From assembly GCA_029379385.1 (NCBI GenBank), contig CM055607.1:19894615-19958614 (forward strand): a DNA stretch of 64,000 bases, written 5' to 3'. Below are positions 48,050 through 61,689 of this stretch, one piece after another (within the stretch, counting starts at the first letter, position 1; each line of letters opens with the position of its first letter). Source of the DNA: Quillaja saponaria. Lineage: Eukaryota; Streptophyta; Magnoliopsida; Fabales; Quillajaceae. The translations under genes and the position numbers were made by a program. Below the pieces are notes generated by a model that saw nothing but the letters and a program-made list of their open reading frames with translations, searched no databases and was not told the DNA's origin.

Positions 48050-50105
48050 ACAAAATGTTCCTAATCGAAGGATTGCTAAGAAGGGAATTAGTGATCTGAT
48101 TAGATTAGTACATATCATGTTTTCTTATTTAAAGAGTGATTAATCTCATGATCATTAGTGTAGGGACACTAGAACAAGATGTCTAGGTGCTTATTAGATG
48201 AATAAGTTCATTGAACAGATTCACTCTTAGGAACATTCATATGGACTTGTACCTAGTTGTGAATGGGAGTTCATATCGTTATAGTTATGCATGTGATCCT
48301 TATACCTGAGCCACCCTATATGTCTTGTGTTTCGCTTATCATACTTTGATTTAACTTAACAGATAGTCTAGAAATGACTGCAAAAAATAGTTATCATTGG
48401 ATATGGTCTCCTAGACATGGAGGTATGTAAGTGTATAATAAAATATTTGTCACACTTTATACAAAGAGAGATGCTCTACATGATCTAGCAAGATGGACTA
48501 AAAAAATCCTTGGCCAAGAAGAGTTGTCATTTGGTATGGTCACCTAGAACTGGATGCACGTGACTAGTCAATAAAAGATTTGTCACTTTTAGTGTAGAGA
48601 GAGATACTCTATGTGATCTAGCCAAATGGACTCAATAGTCCTTGGCTAAAGCAAGAGTGAATTAGATAAGGCATCTAATGATCACTGTAAAAAGTCAAGT
48701 CTAATTGAGTTATTAGGGTTTATATTCTTTCATATCTTAGACTCAATTAGGAGCATAGGATGACAAAATGATTAAATTGCATAGTAAACTATAATTGGAA
48801 GGGTTCTTTCAATGTGTATGGTTCTCGACCAGTATTCTTTATTGTATGGGTAGGTAAGGCTTGTGACTAGATGGTAACCCTACAGATCTCTATAGGGAAA
48901 TTAGAATATATTCTAATTTATAATTAAATTAGAAAATGTTCTAATAATTGGATATGATCGAATACTGGTAATGCAAGATACCGCCCACTGCCATCTTGGT
49001 ATAGAACCTAAGGAGTCCCACCAAAACTAGAGTTATTTCACATAGCAAAATTTATTGTATGGGTAAATGTATGTATATAATTAAATAAGAATTTAATTAT
49101 TTTTGTATTTCGAATACTAAAATTGTATGATATTAATTGATGATAAATAAAGTGTTTATTTATTTGTCATAACATTTTAGTATTTGGTATACTATAATTG
49201 GATATGAATTATTGACAATATAGTTAAATTAATATTTTATTATTTTGAATACTAGAATAAAATACGAAAAGAGTATTGTTAATATTAAATAGAGTGTCTA
49301 TTTATTTATCACAATATTGTATTGTGGATACTATAATTTAGTTTATTTGGTAAGCTAATTACTACAATGGTGGCACTATTATTTAAATCATTCTCAAGGG
49401 ATATTCCATATGATGAAAAAAATCAAGGAAAACATCTTAGAAGAATATTCCTTCTAGTCAAAAGTGAGGAAAACATCTTTTCAAGACATATTCTTTTTTG
49501 CTTAAAACTAATGCCTTGTTTGCATCAATCCCAACTCACTTAAGGGTTTGGGATAATGTTGAGATTAACTAAAAACGTAACATGAGTGGTCTTCATACAA
49601 GAGAATTCTTATGTGGCCCTAAAGTCGTGAATATACAAGAACATCTATCTCTCTCATTCTTTCACATTTTCATACACACACTTGTTAGGGTTTGGGTCTT
49701 TGCCTAATACTTAGAGATGTATTCCCTTTACTCCTTGGAAACTTAAGGGATTGCTAGAGAGCTCTAGGTGGATCCATCCTTAGAGGCTTCACACTTGGGA
49801 AGCTTGAGATCCACATATATAGAATGTATTTTCGTATTGAAGTCTCTGTGTTTTTGTTTCTAGAGCTTGGATTTGTTCAAAGCCTTTCTAGGGAACTCTT
49901 GGAAACTTCAAGCTAAGGAGGAAATCTCAAGTAATCAAGTTGTAAACATGGATCTAAATTGCTCAAGGAAACCCATTTATCCTAATGATACAAGGCCTAG
50001 GCTAAGGTATAAAGCTCTTGTGTTTATGTTCTTTGGTTTCACAAGGATGTGAGGGGTTTCTCTGTCAATATTTGTTATGTTTACAATGCCCTGATAACCT
50101 AAAAT
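48050..50105 (+). repeat. 3' LTR of the copia element
   Basis: It matches 38750-40010 plus 41386-41655 of the 5' side in order, without the solo LTR and SINE-like insertions. It has an internal tandem duplication of about 150 bp at roughly 48360-48650 ('atagttatcattggatatggt' and 'agttgtcatttggtatggt' units) that the 5' LTR lacks. The two LTRs are well diverged, so the insertion is old. Confidence 0.7.
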
Positions 50106-51874
50106 TTTCATCTTCATTAATTCATCTTCAAGTCTTTTTTTTTTTTTCCTAAACATTTTCTTGATTAAGTTTATTCTTTGTATATGCTGATTAGTGTAGA
50201 GAGTTACATAATTTTGAACCACAAAAAACTTGGCATCTATGCGAGATTGGCCCATGTCCCACTCAACATTGGGGATTAGGGTTAAAGCATTTCCTTACCT
50301 AGCTAAAGACAATTTACAAGTTTTTTTTTTTAAAAAAAAAAAAAGAAAAAAAAAAAGGAGTGACCACCCCACTTTTTAGTGGAAGTTGAGAAAACAAAAA
50401 ACAAGGCCAAATATAAAATTAATGCTTGTTGGATCCTTTTTTGTAACTTCCATGGTCAATGAAAAATGTTTTGAAAATATAGCTTACGTCCAATTCTACA
50501 CAAGGGGACTAGGTTACGAGAATGAGAAGTTGGGCTGAAACATCACCAATTGATCTCTTACACTAGGATTATGCATAATAAAAATGAATTTGACAATTAT
50601 TAAAGGATGAAATAAACAATTAAAGACTATCCAATCTTAATCAAAGATGTTAATCCATAAAGCCAATCATAATTATATACAATTAAAAAACTAAGATGCA
50701 AAATAAGGAATTAATTAAAGCAAACTAAAATTAAATTTCAATATAAATCACATAATTAAAGGCAATCATAATCATATTTTTATTCCTAATCTAATCATGC
50801 AAAGTTTACTTGGAAATCAATAAAATGAAAGTTAAACAAAAGGTGCAATTTTTTAATAAAAAAGGGCTAAGATGTAATTTTATAAAAAATAATGCTATTG
50901 TCATAAAAATAAAAAAAATAATTCTTAAGGTTCTATCTTGACTCTCAACCAATTCCTATTGAATTAAACATGGATGAGAAATCAGATTCAAGCAAAAAAC
51001 AAGAATTAAATAAGCAAAAAGTTACACAAAACAAGTTAATTTTGGAAAAAAGGTCACTGTTTACACAAATTTATAAAAAGTCTGGATTAGATTAAAAACA
51101 GAGTTAGGAACCCAAAGGGTCAAGGTCGTGCGGCACACAATATTGCCTTATAGCTCTGCGTAATGAATTTTTGCAACATTGCCACATAATAAGTTACACT
51201 CCTAGTTTTGCAAAAAAGTTTAATTTTGGACCCCTTTTTAGGTCTAGAACCACTTTGAGTACTTTTTTTTTGGGAGAAAACATTGTGTCATAATAATTTT
51301 AAGATATTGAAATTCATTTGAAAACATTAATTTTGTAATCAAACTAATTTTGAAAACCTTTGACAATGATTAGAACTGGTGGTGAAAAATTAGATGTTTA
51401 CAATTTGCCCCTCATTATCAATACACACTTATATGCTTGACAATATTATATAGATACAAATATATAGCATATGTTAAATTTTACAGTATTCGTACAACAC
51501 AATTTCATGGAAAACTCCAAATTCACAAAAGCCTTGAACTAAAAACCTACAAACCTTAAAATTAACAAAATTACATACAATTTAATCAATTAGCCAAGCA
51601 AATTACAAATTTAACCAAACATTAACACTTAACTCTAAATTTCCAAACTTCAAAACCCTTAAACTAAAACCCCAATCTTCATATCTTGGTCGAAGTTCAT
51701 AATTAAAGGATGAAATGAAGTAGGAGATGACATGAGATGGCAGCAACAATGGCGGTGAAGGGCGTGTATGGTGGAGGCAGAGAGGGATAGTGAAAGTGAT
51801 CAGACCAAAAGTGATATGATTTTCTTCCAAATAAAGGCAAAGGATAAGTTCCCTCGCATTACCAACACCTTTTA
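50106..51874. other. AT-rich intergenic DNA; no genes seen
   Basis: An A/T homopolymer patch lies at about 50320-50357. Phrases such as 'gatgtttacaatttgcccctc' near 51400 look like LTR debris. No coding similarity is seen; the frame 51603-51830 (minus) has no recognisable features. Confidence 0.4.
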
Positions 51875-52197
51875 AATTATTTTTTTTAACGGCGCCATTA
51901 TAAAAGGCAAGGGATGATATAAACTGGTTATTTCCTCACCATGACTTCTAAAAAAATGGCGAGGGAGAGGTGAAGATATCTCCCTCGCCCAACTTCACAA
52001 GGTTATCAATATCTTGCCATTCCTTTGCCCTTTCCATGCCAAAATATGGCACCAATTTCTTTTTTATGAGAACTGGCTTCCCTCAGAAAAAGGCAAGGGT
52101 TAAGTGTTTCTTCTCTCTTACTCTCTCCGTTTGGTGAGGGAGAGGTGAAGAAATATTTCCATCGTCCTCCCTCACTACACTGTCTTTTCTTTTAGTG
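51875..52197 (-). mobile_element. CACTA-type DNA transposon end (fragment)
   Basis: The right boundary reads, on the minus strand, CACTAAAAGAAAAGAC, a CACTA-family terminal inverted repeat, ending at 52197. Inside it are subterminal repeats of 'ggcgagggagaggtgaagatat' type in both orientations (near 51955, 51975 and 52135). The left terminal repeat and transposase were not found, so this is a remnant or a small non-autonomous copy with an unplaced left end. Confidence 0.5.
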
Positions 52198-52751
52198 TAA
52201 ATTCTAAAATTATATCATATAACATAAACTAAAATACAAATAATAATATTAAATAAAACTTCCAAATGATCCATGTTGTACTCCCCCATCAGTCTATCCT
52301 CATGCTTGACTTTTTTATTTTTTTTCCCAAACACAACAAAAGGGCCAAATGATATTAATCGACAACAAATTGTATATAAATAAGACAAGACTTATAAATC
52401 TAGAAAAGTACTTTGTGAAATAAAATGCTAAGTTTTTTTTTTAATATAACAAAAAGACATGTTTTTTCTTTACCATTGATTCTTTACTAATGAAATTGAA
52501 TTACTAACAAAACAAAACTAACACAGCAATAAGAATTTGTTAAAAAATGACTTTCAATGTACAAAAAAAAAAAAAAAAAAAAAATGCTAATAATACTACG
52601 AATGGAAACATAAATATTTAACTAAATCAAAAATAATAAACAAAACTTAACCTAAAAAATAAACTAGTTAGTAAGTAGTTCATATTTTAGTTCGAACAAA
52701 ATTAAGTTATTTTTTCACATATTTATATTTTACCATTGAAAGTAAGGTTAT
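52198..52751. other. AT-rich spacer
   Basis: Nothing recognisable; an A-run occurs at about 52562-52583. Confidence 0.5.
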
Positions 52752-55700
52752 TGTCATACTTCTTATGGAAGCATGACTGGCTAGATGATTGGATAACCAA
52801 ACTTCTGTAACTCTAACTTTCAAAACAATTATATTTAAAACCAAGAAATTCTTTACTTATTTAAATTTAAAACATAGACATGTTATTGAATACTTAATAT
52901 TTACTAAAAATTTCGACAGAGGTTCCACGCAATATGGAACATGATCACAATATAAACAATACATATTCCTGTTTTTGCACAGCCACAACAACAATATAAT
53001 CAAGAAGTTCCACTCCATTTTTCATCATAATAACAATTAACTAGTTTATTATACAACATAAGACCAGACACCCCACAGCTCTATTGTGACTATAAACTTT
53101 CATCATTTGACTTAAAGATTAAGATTCTGAAGGATTACCTTGCCTCCAAACACTTGGCAAAGTCCATTATCAGTAATATCCTTTCTTGAGATCCTGTCAC
53201 TAAAAAAAATCAACAAAGAGAGGGATGAGTCATACGGACTCAGTGAGTGAAAAATCGTACCTAAAAGGTACTAGCATCACTCAAAGCACATATATTATCA
53301 GTTAATTTCAAGTAATAATATTCATGTTTTAATTCAATAGTACAATCACGTACATGTAATTCTCATAAAGTCACGAATCACATGTTTTATAACATTTACA
53401 ACTCAATTCAAATATCTGAAATTCATAATTCCAAACAAAGCAATCAAAGCATACAAAGTAAGTAAAGGGCTAATAGAGTAACCCAACTCCGCACACCACC
53501 TCCCATTAGGCAGTTTTACACCCGCATACTAAATAAAGTCAGAAACAGAATCACTGAATCTCTTCTTCAAATCCACCTACCAGGGTTGAGCACTCAATTC
53601 TTTTAAAATACTTATTAGAATCAGAAAATCTCAAATCAAAACATCCTAGGTGCACATAGATTTCAATTTCGTAAAACATTTTACTTCATTGGTCCTTATC
53701 AATCAAAAACAATTTCAAACAAACATACTTCAAATCATTCATTGAAACACTACACTTGCTTATTTTTCCATATAATTCGTTTATTGAAATACATATACAA
53801 TTACACATAATATTCTAGCCACCAAAGGGTAATAATTAATCACTCACCTTTAATCTATTTTATTCGTCACTTACAATTGCATTCACTCGCGTCGTTTATT
53901 CAATCACACTTTCTGAAGTTGTAATACATTTTTCAAGTATTACTTAGTTTGCACAATTACTAAGTTATGACCTTTTAGTTACAAAAATCTAGTTACTAAG
54001 TTTTAAGTATTTATTTAAAGTTAACTCTTCTTTAGTTATTTTCACAATGATCTTGGAGATAGATTTGATTTTCACTTATATACTTAACCAAATTTAACAA
54101 AACAAATTTTAAGCATTATCTTTAAGAAGTTATCTATCTTTCTTATTTAGAAAATTTTTCATAAAATTAGTCTTAAACTCACTCAAATCCTTACATGAAC
54201 AAAAACAGAGCACTACACAAATTCTTGGTTGCTAACCTCTGAATTCGATGCTTATAGAATTCTCATATTTGGAATTAAATTACGAAACGTTCCAGTCTAG
54301 TTTTTCAAGATGTTAAGAACATTTCATATTTATCACTCCACTCTTAGTTGAACCTTTAAGACCTCCTAATAACAATTTTTTCTAAACAGGTACAGGCAGA
54401 ACCCGAAAATCCGAACCATGACTTCCAACACCTCCAAAATTCAAATAACATGGAGTTAGACCTGAAACACTCAATATTTACTCTTTAGTATGTTAGGAAC
54501 AATTTTTATTTATAGGTCCTAGGCTAATTCAAAATACAACCTATGACAAAGTCTTCTGGACTGATTAAAGCTCACTAAAAATCCCACATGGACCTAACTT
54601 CAGTCCAGCAATTCTAACTAAAAATATACTTAGAACCAGGTTACAAAATTTTGTAGTTATCATCTTAAGACCTTAAGCTACATTTTCTCCTTAGAACCCG
54701 TAGTGTTATTCAGCCCCGAAAGCACCCAAAATATAAAATTTCTCTCACCCACAAAATTTGCCCTGCATCCCTTCAAAAACCATTCAACTCTTACTTTTAA
54801 CATTTCACCTCACCATTAAACATCATTTGCCTATACTCACTACCTACTATCATTAAATCCTCACTTACCATATCAACCAACCACTCTTTTCTCTTGTTCA
54901 TAAACTTTTATTCAAACTCAAATAATACTTATCCTTATAAGAATTGAAACAACTAAGTTTCATTCAATATACTATAACTAGTTTCTTTGAGGCTTTTCAT
55001 CAAACATCTTAAATGCATGATTTCCTTCCATTGGTGTGTGTATGTATAGATATATATATATATATATATATCCTAATAACCAACATACCACATCAATTCA
55101 ACCTTATTTAAATTCCAATTATTACATTCAATGTAAAGTTAATTGTTTCAAATCATTCAAATGCTTAAATTTCATAATTCAACATTTATATACTTTCCTT
55201 TTAACAATCAATTAACCCTTTACTCTTTTTAATATTTACAAGTTCTAACTTATCCTTCTGAAGTCCATAAACTCCAATTCTTAATCAACTACCAAATGAT
55301 AAGAGTTCTAGTTCCAGAGAAAAAAAAAACATTTTAATTGAACAAGAAAATACCAACAAAGGAAGTTGAAGATTGGCTGCCAAGGATGGAATGTTTACTG
55401 TCCTTGCTGCATTCTCCATTGGCTGATTTTTCTTCATCACATATGCACAAGAGTCATGCACATAAGGAGCATGCTACCTAGACCAAGAGGAGAAGTGACA
55501 CTAGCTGCCAAGCAAGAAACCACCTCACGAATAGCAAAAAAATAGGGGAATCTACAACCAAACAAAGGTTGTCCCAACACCCTTAAACTATGGTCGGTTA
55601 ACGTACCAAGAAATGAGGGAAACATGCCTCCAAAACAAGGAAAAAGAAGAGAAGGAAGATAGGAGTGTGACGTCCAAGGAGGAGGGTGTTCAAACCCCAG

Positions 55701-56425
55701 CTAGAGAGGAAGCAAACTGTTGCCTTTACAAAAGGAGACCTCAGCAGCTACACCTCCAAGCAAAAGAACCTCACTCCAACAAAGGAGCCAACACCCCATA
55801 GAAAGCAAGAACTTTACACTGCCATAAGGAAAAAAGAAAAGAAAAGGAATCATATCCTAGTCTCGACTGCAACTAGAATGAAGTAGAAAATTCTAGAGCC
55901 AAATATGGCGATGAAAGGAAAGTAAGAGGAAAATTCGGCCAAGATAAGAAGAGAAAGCAAAGTAAAGTAAAAATAAAAATAAATCCAAAGTAAAGGTCAC
56001 ATGTTTTAAAATATGTTGTGGTAAACGAATTGTATATACATGTTTATATATATATATTTATCTTGAATATGTGGTTCAAATTTATTCTTAGTTTTATCTA
56101 TGTATATATACACATGTGTTAATTATATTATTTACTTATTTAATTTTCTTGTTATGGATATTAAATCTTGATATATTTATACCTATTCATTAATTACTCA
56201 CTTACTTGAATTTACTTGGTCACAATATTATTTACTATACAATAGTAAATATATTAAAATTTTAAAATGTATACTAAGGTTACACTAAGATATCGAATTA
56301 TAATATGTTTAGCTATACTGTCATTTAATTACTTTGTTTATTTTATAACGTAAATTTACACATTGTGTCTTACAACTCGATTTTACGTTATTGGGTTATG
56401 GGGGTTATAATTGTTATATAAATTA
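52752..56425 (-). mobile_element. Long LTR-like repeat, copy D (about 3.7 kb)
   Basis: This is the most complete member besides A. On the minus strand it starts near 56425 (ttataacccccataaccc, then 'aacgtaaaatcgagttgtaagacacaatgtgtaaattt') and ends TATGACA at 52752. It holds every shared landmark: 54060-54330 like copy F, 54950-55080 like copy A, and the conserved right third (gatgctagtacctttt, cactcactgagtc). Its leader-like middle (about 55370-55990) has small open frames on both strands (such as 55613-55886) without domains, and it differs from the middles of A, C and F. Confidence 0.65.
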
Positions 56426-56494
56426 TTTGTATTTGTAAATTGTATTATTAGATTAAATAAGTTCAGACAATTATTTTTTATATTGAGGTATTTT

Positions 56495-56935
56495 TTTTAT
56501 TTTTGAAATGAACTACAAAAACTACAAAGGAAGGACAGCAATTATATGCTTTTAAGCACCTCCGAGTTATCCCCAACAAATAAAACCGGAGTAGTAGAAA
56601 GAGGATGCAACCACTCTATATGATCTTCAACCCCATCTAGCATAAGATTGGCGAGGTTGTTAGCAACCTTATTCTCCTCATGGTAAACATGATCTAATTT
56701 CACCTTCCATCCCCTATCCAAGAGCTTACAGATATCACTAATAAGAGAATGAAAGGCGTTTGAGCTATGCGTGCCTTCTATAATAAAACAGACCCCAACC
56801 TTAGAATCTGCTATGCATGCCTTCTATAATAAAACAGACCCCAACCTTAGAATCTGAGTCTATAATCACCTTCCCATAATCCTTGTTCCTAAGCATCTAG
56901 GAGACCTAGCTTCAAAGCCCAAAGTTCGACTATAT
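56495..56935 (-). pseudogene. LINE RNase H-like (RVT_3) remnant with 46-bp duplication
   Basis: The minus strand encodes the pattern of a plant non-LTR RNase H C-terminus: ESDSKVGV, ISDICKLLDRGW, LDHVYHEENKVANNLANL (with the conserved His-x4-Asn-x-x-Ala end) and a Leu/Ser tail. A 46-bp tandem duplication (56764-56809 and 56810-56855, one visible mismatch) shifts the frame. The upstream reverse transcriptase is absent. It sits in the roughly 620-bp gap between repeats D and E. Confidence 0.75.
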
Positions 56936-57048
56936 ATTTAAAAATTTTAAACATGTCCTTATTTATATTTATTACACTAAAAGTTTAAATACAATATGGT
57001 GTCTTTTAATTGTTAGCTTTTATTACAAATACCATCAAATACCTATAT

Positions 57049-58570
57049 TGTCACATCCCTTATAGAGGCATGACTAGTCGGAGGATTGGTTAACCAAATA
57101 TCCATAACTCTGACTTTATCACAACTAAAAATATATGACTCTTGACTAGACCAATATACAAAGACAAGTTTTATAAAACAGAAGTTAACTGTAAAAGTTT
57201 GTTTATTAAAATAAATAACAATTTACTAAAAAATTTGGCAAATGTTTTTTACAAAATGGAACATGTCTCAAAATGCAAACACATATATTCCTGTTTTTAC
57301 ACAACAACAATTTAAAGACAACAAAGAGTTCCACTTTGCCCAAATCGTCAACAAGCCAAATAACTAGATTTTTACATTAGACAAAATCGAACACCCCACA
57401 GTTCTAATATGATTGCAAATTTTCATCATTGACTTCAAGTATGAGATCCTAGAAAATATCTTACCATATTCTATCGGTAGGTCACGAGCTTGGCGATGTC
57501 ATATACTAAACTTCTGTTAATAAAGAAAACCACAAAAGAGAAGTGAGTTCTACAGATTCCGTGAAAGGAAAACGTACCCAAAAGGTACTAGCATCACTCG
57601 ACCCTAAGTACATAACATATATAGCCAATTAATATCATGTAATCATGTTCATGTCTTAATTCAAAATACACGTACGTATTTGTAATCGTTATACTTTCAC
57701 AATTCACATAATTCATAGGATAACAAATCAATCATAATAATCACAACATATAAAGTAAGCAAAGGGCCAACAAGTAACTCAGCCCCGCATAATAGTATCT
57801 CCCTCACCGGGCATTTATGTGCTTGCACAATAGGTTAATTCTTCGTATACAATCCATCCCACCAGGGTTGAGCACTCAATTCTTTTAAAATAATTGTCAG
57901 AATCAAAAATATCAATTCAAAATATCCTAGTTGCACCTAGATTTTAATTTCAGAGATAAAATTATTTCTCAAAAAAATCTTACTTTGTTGGCCCTTATTA
58001 GCCACAAGGAATTTCAATCCTCAAACATAATTCAAATAATTCGCTAAAACATTGGACGGGCTTATTTTTTTATATAACACATTTATTCAAATACACATAC
58101 AAACACATAATAATCTAACCCTCAAAGGATAATAGTTAACCACTCACAGTAATACAGATCGAGCATGTCATTTCTTCTTGAATTTACGTGCATCGTTGGC
58201 TATACAACACGTTACAGAGTTGTAGTTAAAATTTTCAAGTATTATTTAGTTTATAAATTTTGGAATTAAAATCCTTTAGTCACTAAAACTTTTATATATA
58301 TATATATATATACACACACACATTTATGGTACATTGAAAAGTCAATATAAATCTATAAATTCTAATTTTTTGTCATGTTTCAAACGTTGAATTCAAATTA
58401 AACTCATTACTTAGAGTTAATTAAAATTTTGAGCTATGCATTCTTATCATTAACACAATTAAATTTCTTAATTTTGTTTTTTAATTCATAAAATCAATAT
58501 TTGGTATAGATAGGTTTGTTGATGAAAGTTTTCTATTAAGTCATTGCATGTCAAGTAGTATGATTGTATT
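57049..58570 (-). mobile_element. Long LTR-like repeat, copy E (3' part)
   Basis: On the minus strand it ends GGGATGTGACA at 57049 and contains 'gtgatgctagtaccttttgggtacg' (about 57595), as in copies A-D. Beyond about 58280 it continues with a spacer containing 'acttaatagaaaactttcat', also found just before copy B (14080-14098), so B and E share the same truncated structure. A short (AT)n(AC)n run lies at about 58290-58322. Confidence 0.6.
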
Positions 58571-60671
58571 TCAACATACAATTTTTATTTTCTTATTTTC
58601 TTACTTTGTATTGGTTCTTGATTTATTGTTAAGGGAGGTTGAACAAGAATAACTTATTTGTTGGGTTTGATGCATTTGTCATGAATATGATAAAATTGTG
58701 TAAATCTAGAATTTTGAAACATTGAGTGTATTAGTCGAAGTATTCATGAAATATGAAAATATTAGAATCAAATATGTTAGTATAGGCAATCTAGAGGGGG
58801 TGAATAGTTTTTTGATCAAAAATCAAACCCTTTTTTTAAGGGACGTTAAATAGAGGAGGATAAACACTTAAGCAAACTTAAGGTAGTGTCTACAAATCTC
58901 CAATATTCAGCAATTGACTAATTATAACAATTAATTGCTGAAGGTAAAGGAGTTTGAGAGATAGAAAAATTTGTCACAATGATTTTATAGTAGTTCACCA
59001 AAATCTTGGCAACATCCACTCCCCAAGCATCTCTTGGGATTTCACTAATGCTATCTTTACAACATAGGATCAACCATATTTTACAACGATTGAACTTCAT
59101 AGCATCAGTCAATGTCCAAACATTCCACATAACATACACGTAAGACTTACAACTTCTCACTAAACTGCCTAACTTGTATTTCCTCGTAAGGAGGAATGAT
59201 TACAACAGTGAAAGATTTACTCAATCACAAAGACTTAACAACTTTGGTTACAATTTACGAAGAGTTTTTGGAATATGAAAGTTTAGGCTCTTTAAAAAAA
59301 CATAAATTCTTAGTCTTAAACATAGAGACTGATGATGTATAAAAGTTATAGCTCAAAGATTTATTAAGATTGATGACATAAAAATGTTTAATCTTCAAAA
59401 ATTATTTTCTTCGGTTGTTTCTTTATGCTTTATAGGTTGGATCAGATTGTAGTCATTTCTCATATGAAAAGACTTGTTGAAGTGTTTAGTTGAAGGAGAA
59501 AACCTTTAATCTTTGTAAGTATTTTGATACAGGCTTTTATGTGAGGTGGTTGATCTTGTTTGAATCAAGATAGTACACATGACATTTTTCTAAGAGCAAA
59601 ACTTAAAGAAGTAGGGAAAAAGCTTGTGCTTTTAGAATCCAAGAGATGATTAATTAGAACAACAATTGTCTTTTGAGCTTTAATGACTTTTAACTGATGA
59701 GGAGTTTCAACTTTCTGTTTAATGAAACAAAGCATTTCAATCTTCAGCTCTTGTAGCTTCGACTATCTATGTACACAAAGCATCGACATATAATCATTTA
59801 ATGAAACAAAGCGTTTTAGTCTTTAGCCTTAACAATTGCACCTTGTTTAGCTTTTTGATATGTCTTTTAAGTTTTAAATTTATTTTTTGATGATAACTTT
59901 TACTATGTTATTTTGGCATATAGATATAGCAAAACAAATGGAGGAGAAAATTCATGAGACTATAGATAATGCTATCCCAACTTACAGTAATTCAATTATG
60001 TTTGACGAAGTGTGAGTCAACAAGATGACGTAGGATATAACCTCCACATCAATTGTTGATGAAAAAAGGATGGAGGCCATTACATCTAAATTTTGAGTAG
60101 AATAAGCATGCGGCTTGAAAATTGATATTCAACTTACAAAACTATTTCCACGATTTGCAATACTTGATATTGTCGAGAAAAGAAAATATGAAAATCTTTG
60201 ATGAATCCTTGAATTATGACCTTGCTTTATGAAGATATTCATATTTCAATTACTGCACATGGTTGCTTTTTTTTTTTTTTTTTTCAAATCAAAATGTTCT
60301 TATTGTTATTAACTAATGTTTACTATTTAGTCAGGTGTTTTGATTTTGCAAACTTAGTGAAAGGCAATTGTGTTTGTCTATTTTTTTTTTTTAAGTTTTA
60401 AAATTATATGCTTAGAAAGAAAAAAAACAATAAAATAATATAAAATAAGTAACAAGAAAAAACCTCCATATTGTAGTACATCCTCTAACTTAAGAGGTTA
60501 AAATAGTGCACTAACTTTAGAAAGTATCTTTATTAATTGTATATAATATTTTCTACATTACATTACAAAAAAAAAATTGATTAACTGTATTTGTAAGGTA
60601 AATACACACAACCAAGTCCTTAATTGTAATGATAATTAGCACATTAATATGAAGTTTTAAATATTCACAAT
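58571..60671. other. Intergenic DNA with transposon-like segment
   Basis: The stretch 58770-59340 opens with 'aggcaatctagagggggtgaatag' and contains 'ttggcaacatccactccccaagcatctcttgggattt', phrases common in plant retrotransposon-derived repeats, but no protein is recognisable. The rest (59340-60671) is AT-rich with T-runs near 60269 and 60381. The frame 58918-59160 (minus) is not supported as a gene. Confidence 0.35.
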
Positions 60672-61106
60672 TAACTATATTAGTTTGGTAATGTTGTGAC
60701 TTTTAAAAAGTTGTTGTGACTTTCATATTGTGAAAAAGCAGCTATCAAAAAGTCACATTAACTATGTTTGGTAAATCTTCTATAAAAGTTTATGTGAGTA
60801 ATAAAATAATGAACAATGTGTTTGGCAAAACAAATCATAAGTTGTTGTGAAAATATTACATGATAAAAAAAAAAAACCATCATTAATTAAGGATATATTT
60901 ATGGAGAGAAATTAAATGGTTTATAAATTAATTAAAATTATATTTGGTAATTTTCTAAAATTAATAAGATGATTTTTATATTTTTAATTTTGAAAAGTCA
61001 CAGCTAGCTTTTAAAAGCATCACTCAGGGTGCTTTTAAAAGCAGCACTGGCTTTTTAATGTAGTAAAAGAAGCGCATCTTAAAAAAAAAAAACCAAACTT
61101 ACCCTT
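60672..61106. mobile_element. Possible MITE (hAT-like)
   Basis: The left end (tagtttggtaatgttgtgacttttaaaaag) and right end (reverse complement agtttggtt...) share an 'agtttggt' core. Internal sequence is rich in mirrored 'gcttttaaaagc', 'aaaaagcagct' and 'aaaagtcac' words, as in small plant MITEs. It has no coding capacity. The target-site duplication and exact ends were not resolved. Confidence 0.4.
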
Positions 61107-61689
61107 AGTTTACTTACCTAACCAAAAAAAATTATATATATATAGTTTACTTATGATACATTGTTTAAAAAAAACAAAAATTTAAATTCTATACACTACT
61201 TATATATAAACACAAAAAACCTATGAGTACTAAGGGTATAAGAAATATCTCCATTTGCATTCAGTTGGGGCAAGAAAAATACGGAAGCTTGCTAAGTATG
61301 TATTAGAAGTTTAATTTGTTGGAAAGTGCTGATAATAATAAGACTAGGCCGCTTATAAAAACTTTCACATGGATATAAAATATACCTTTAAATTAAAAAA
61401 GAAAAAGAAAAGAGACACTGAATAACAAAAAAAAAAAAACAAAGTACTAATTGCAAGCAAGATTCAGAATTCAACATCTTTATGCAATAGAAGAAAAAAA
61501 GAATACAATTATAGGATCATTAACAAAGATATGAATGTGTACAACACATAAGTAGCATCATGAAGTTGATAAAAATAAAAATAATTTAATTTATATTGTG
61601 GTACATGTAAATAAGACTTATTTCAACTCAACTCAAGTAAGTTTTAAATTCTAAACTAGTTGCGATCGGCTAAATGAATCATTTTCTGT

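Larger units (their letters stand above)
38690..50105 (+). mobile_element. Degenerate Ty1/copia retrotransposon with long LTRs and nested insertions
   Basis: The 5' LTR is about 38690-41655, interrupted by a nested LTR at 40011-41385 and a SINE-like piece at about 39374-39512. The 3' LTR is about 48050-50105. Both share 'aaaatgttcctaatcgaag.attg', 'ggatattccatat.atgaaaaaa', 'acatctatctctctcattctttca' and 'ttctttggtttcacaaggat'. The 5' LTR is followed at 41661 by TGGTATTAGAGC, one base from the usual initiator-tRNA-Met primer-binding site. Broken gag and pol lie at 44694-47369. Between the primer site and gag, a further LTR-like insertion and leader sequence (41783-44690) are present. All reading frames are interrupted, so it cannot move by itself. 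The left LTR end is uncertain. Confidence 0.75.

Noticed and set aside
55613..55886. Overlapping Lys/Glu-rich plus-strand frames
   Set aside because: Antisense to the variable middle of repeat D; low complexity with no domain.
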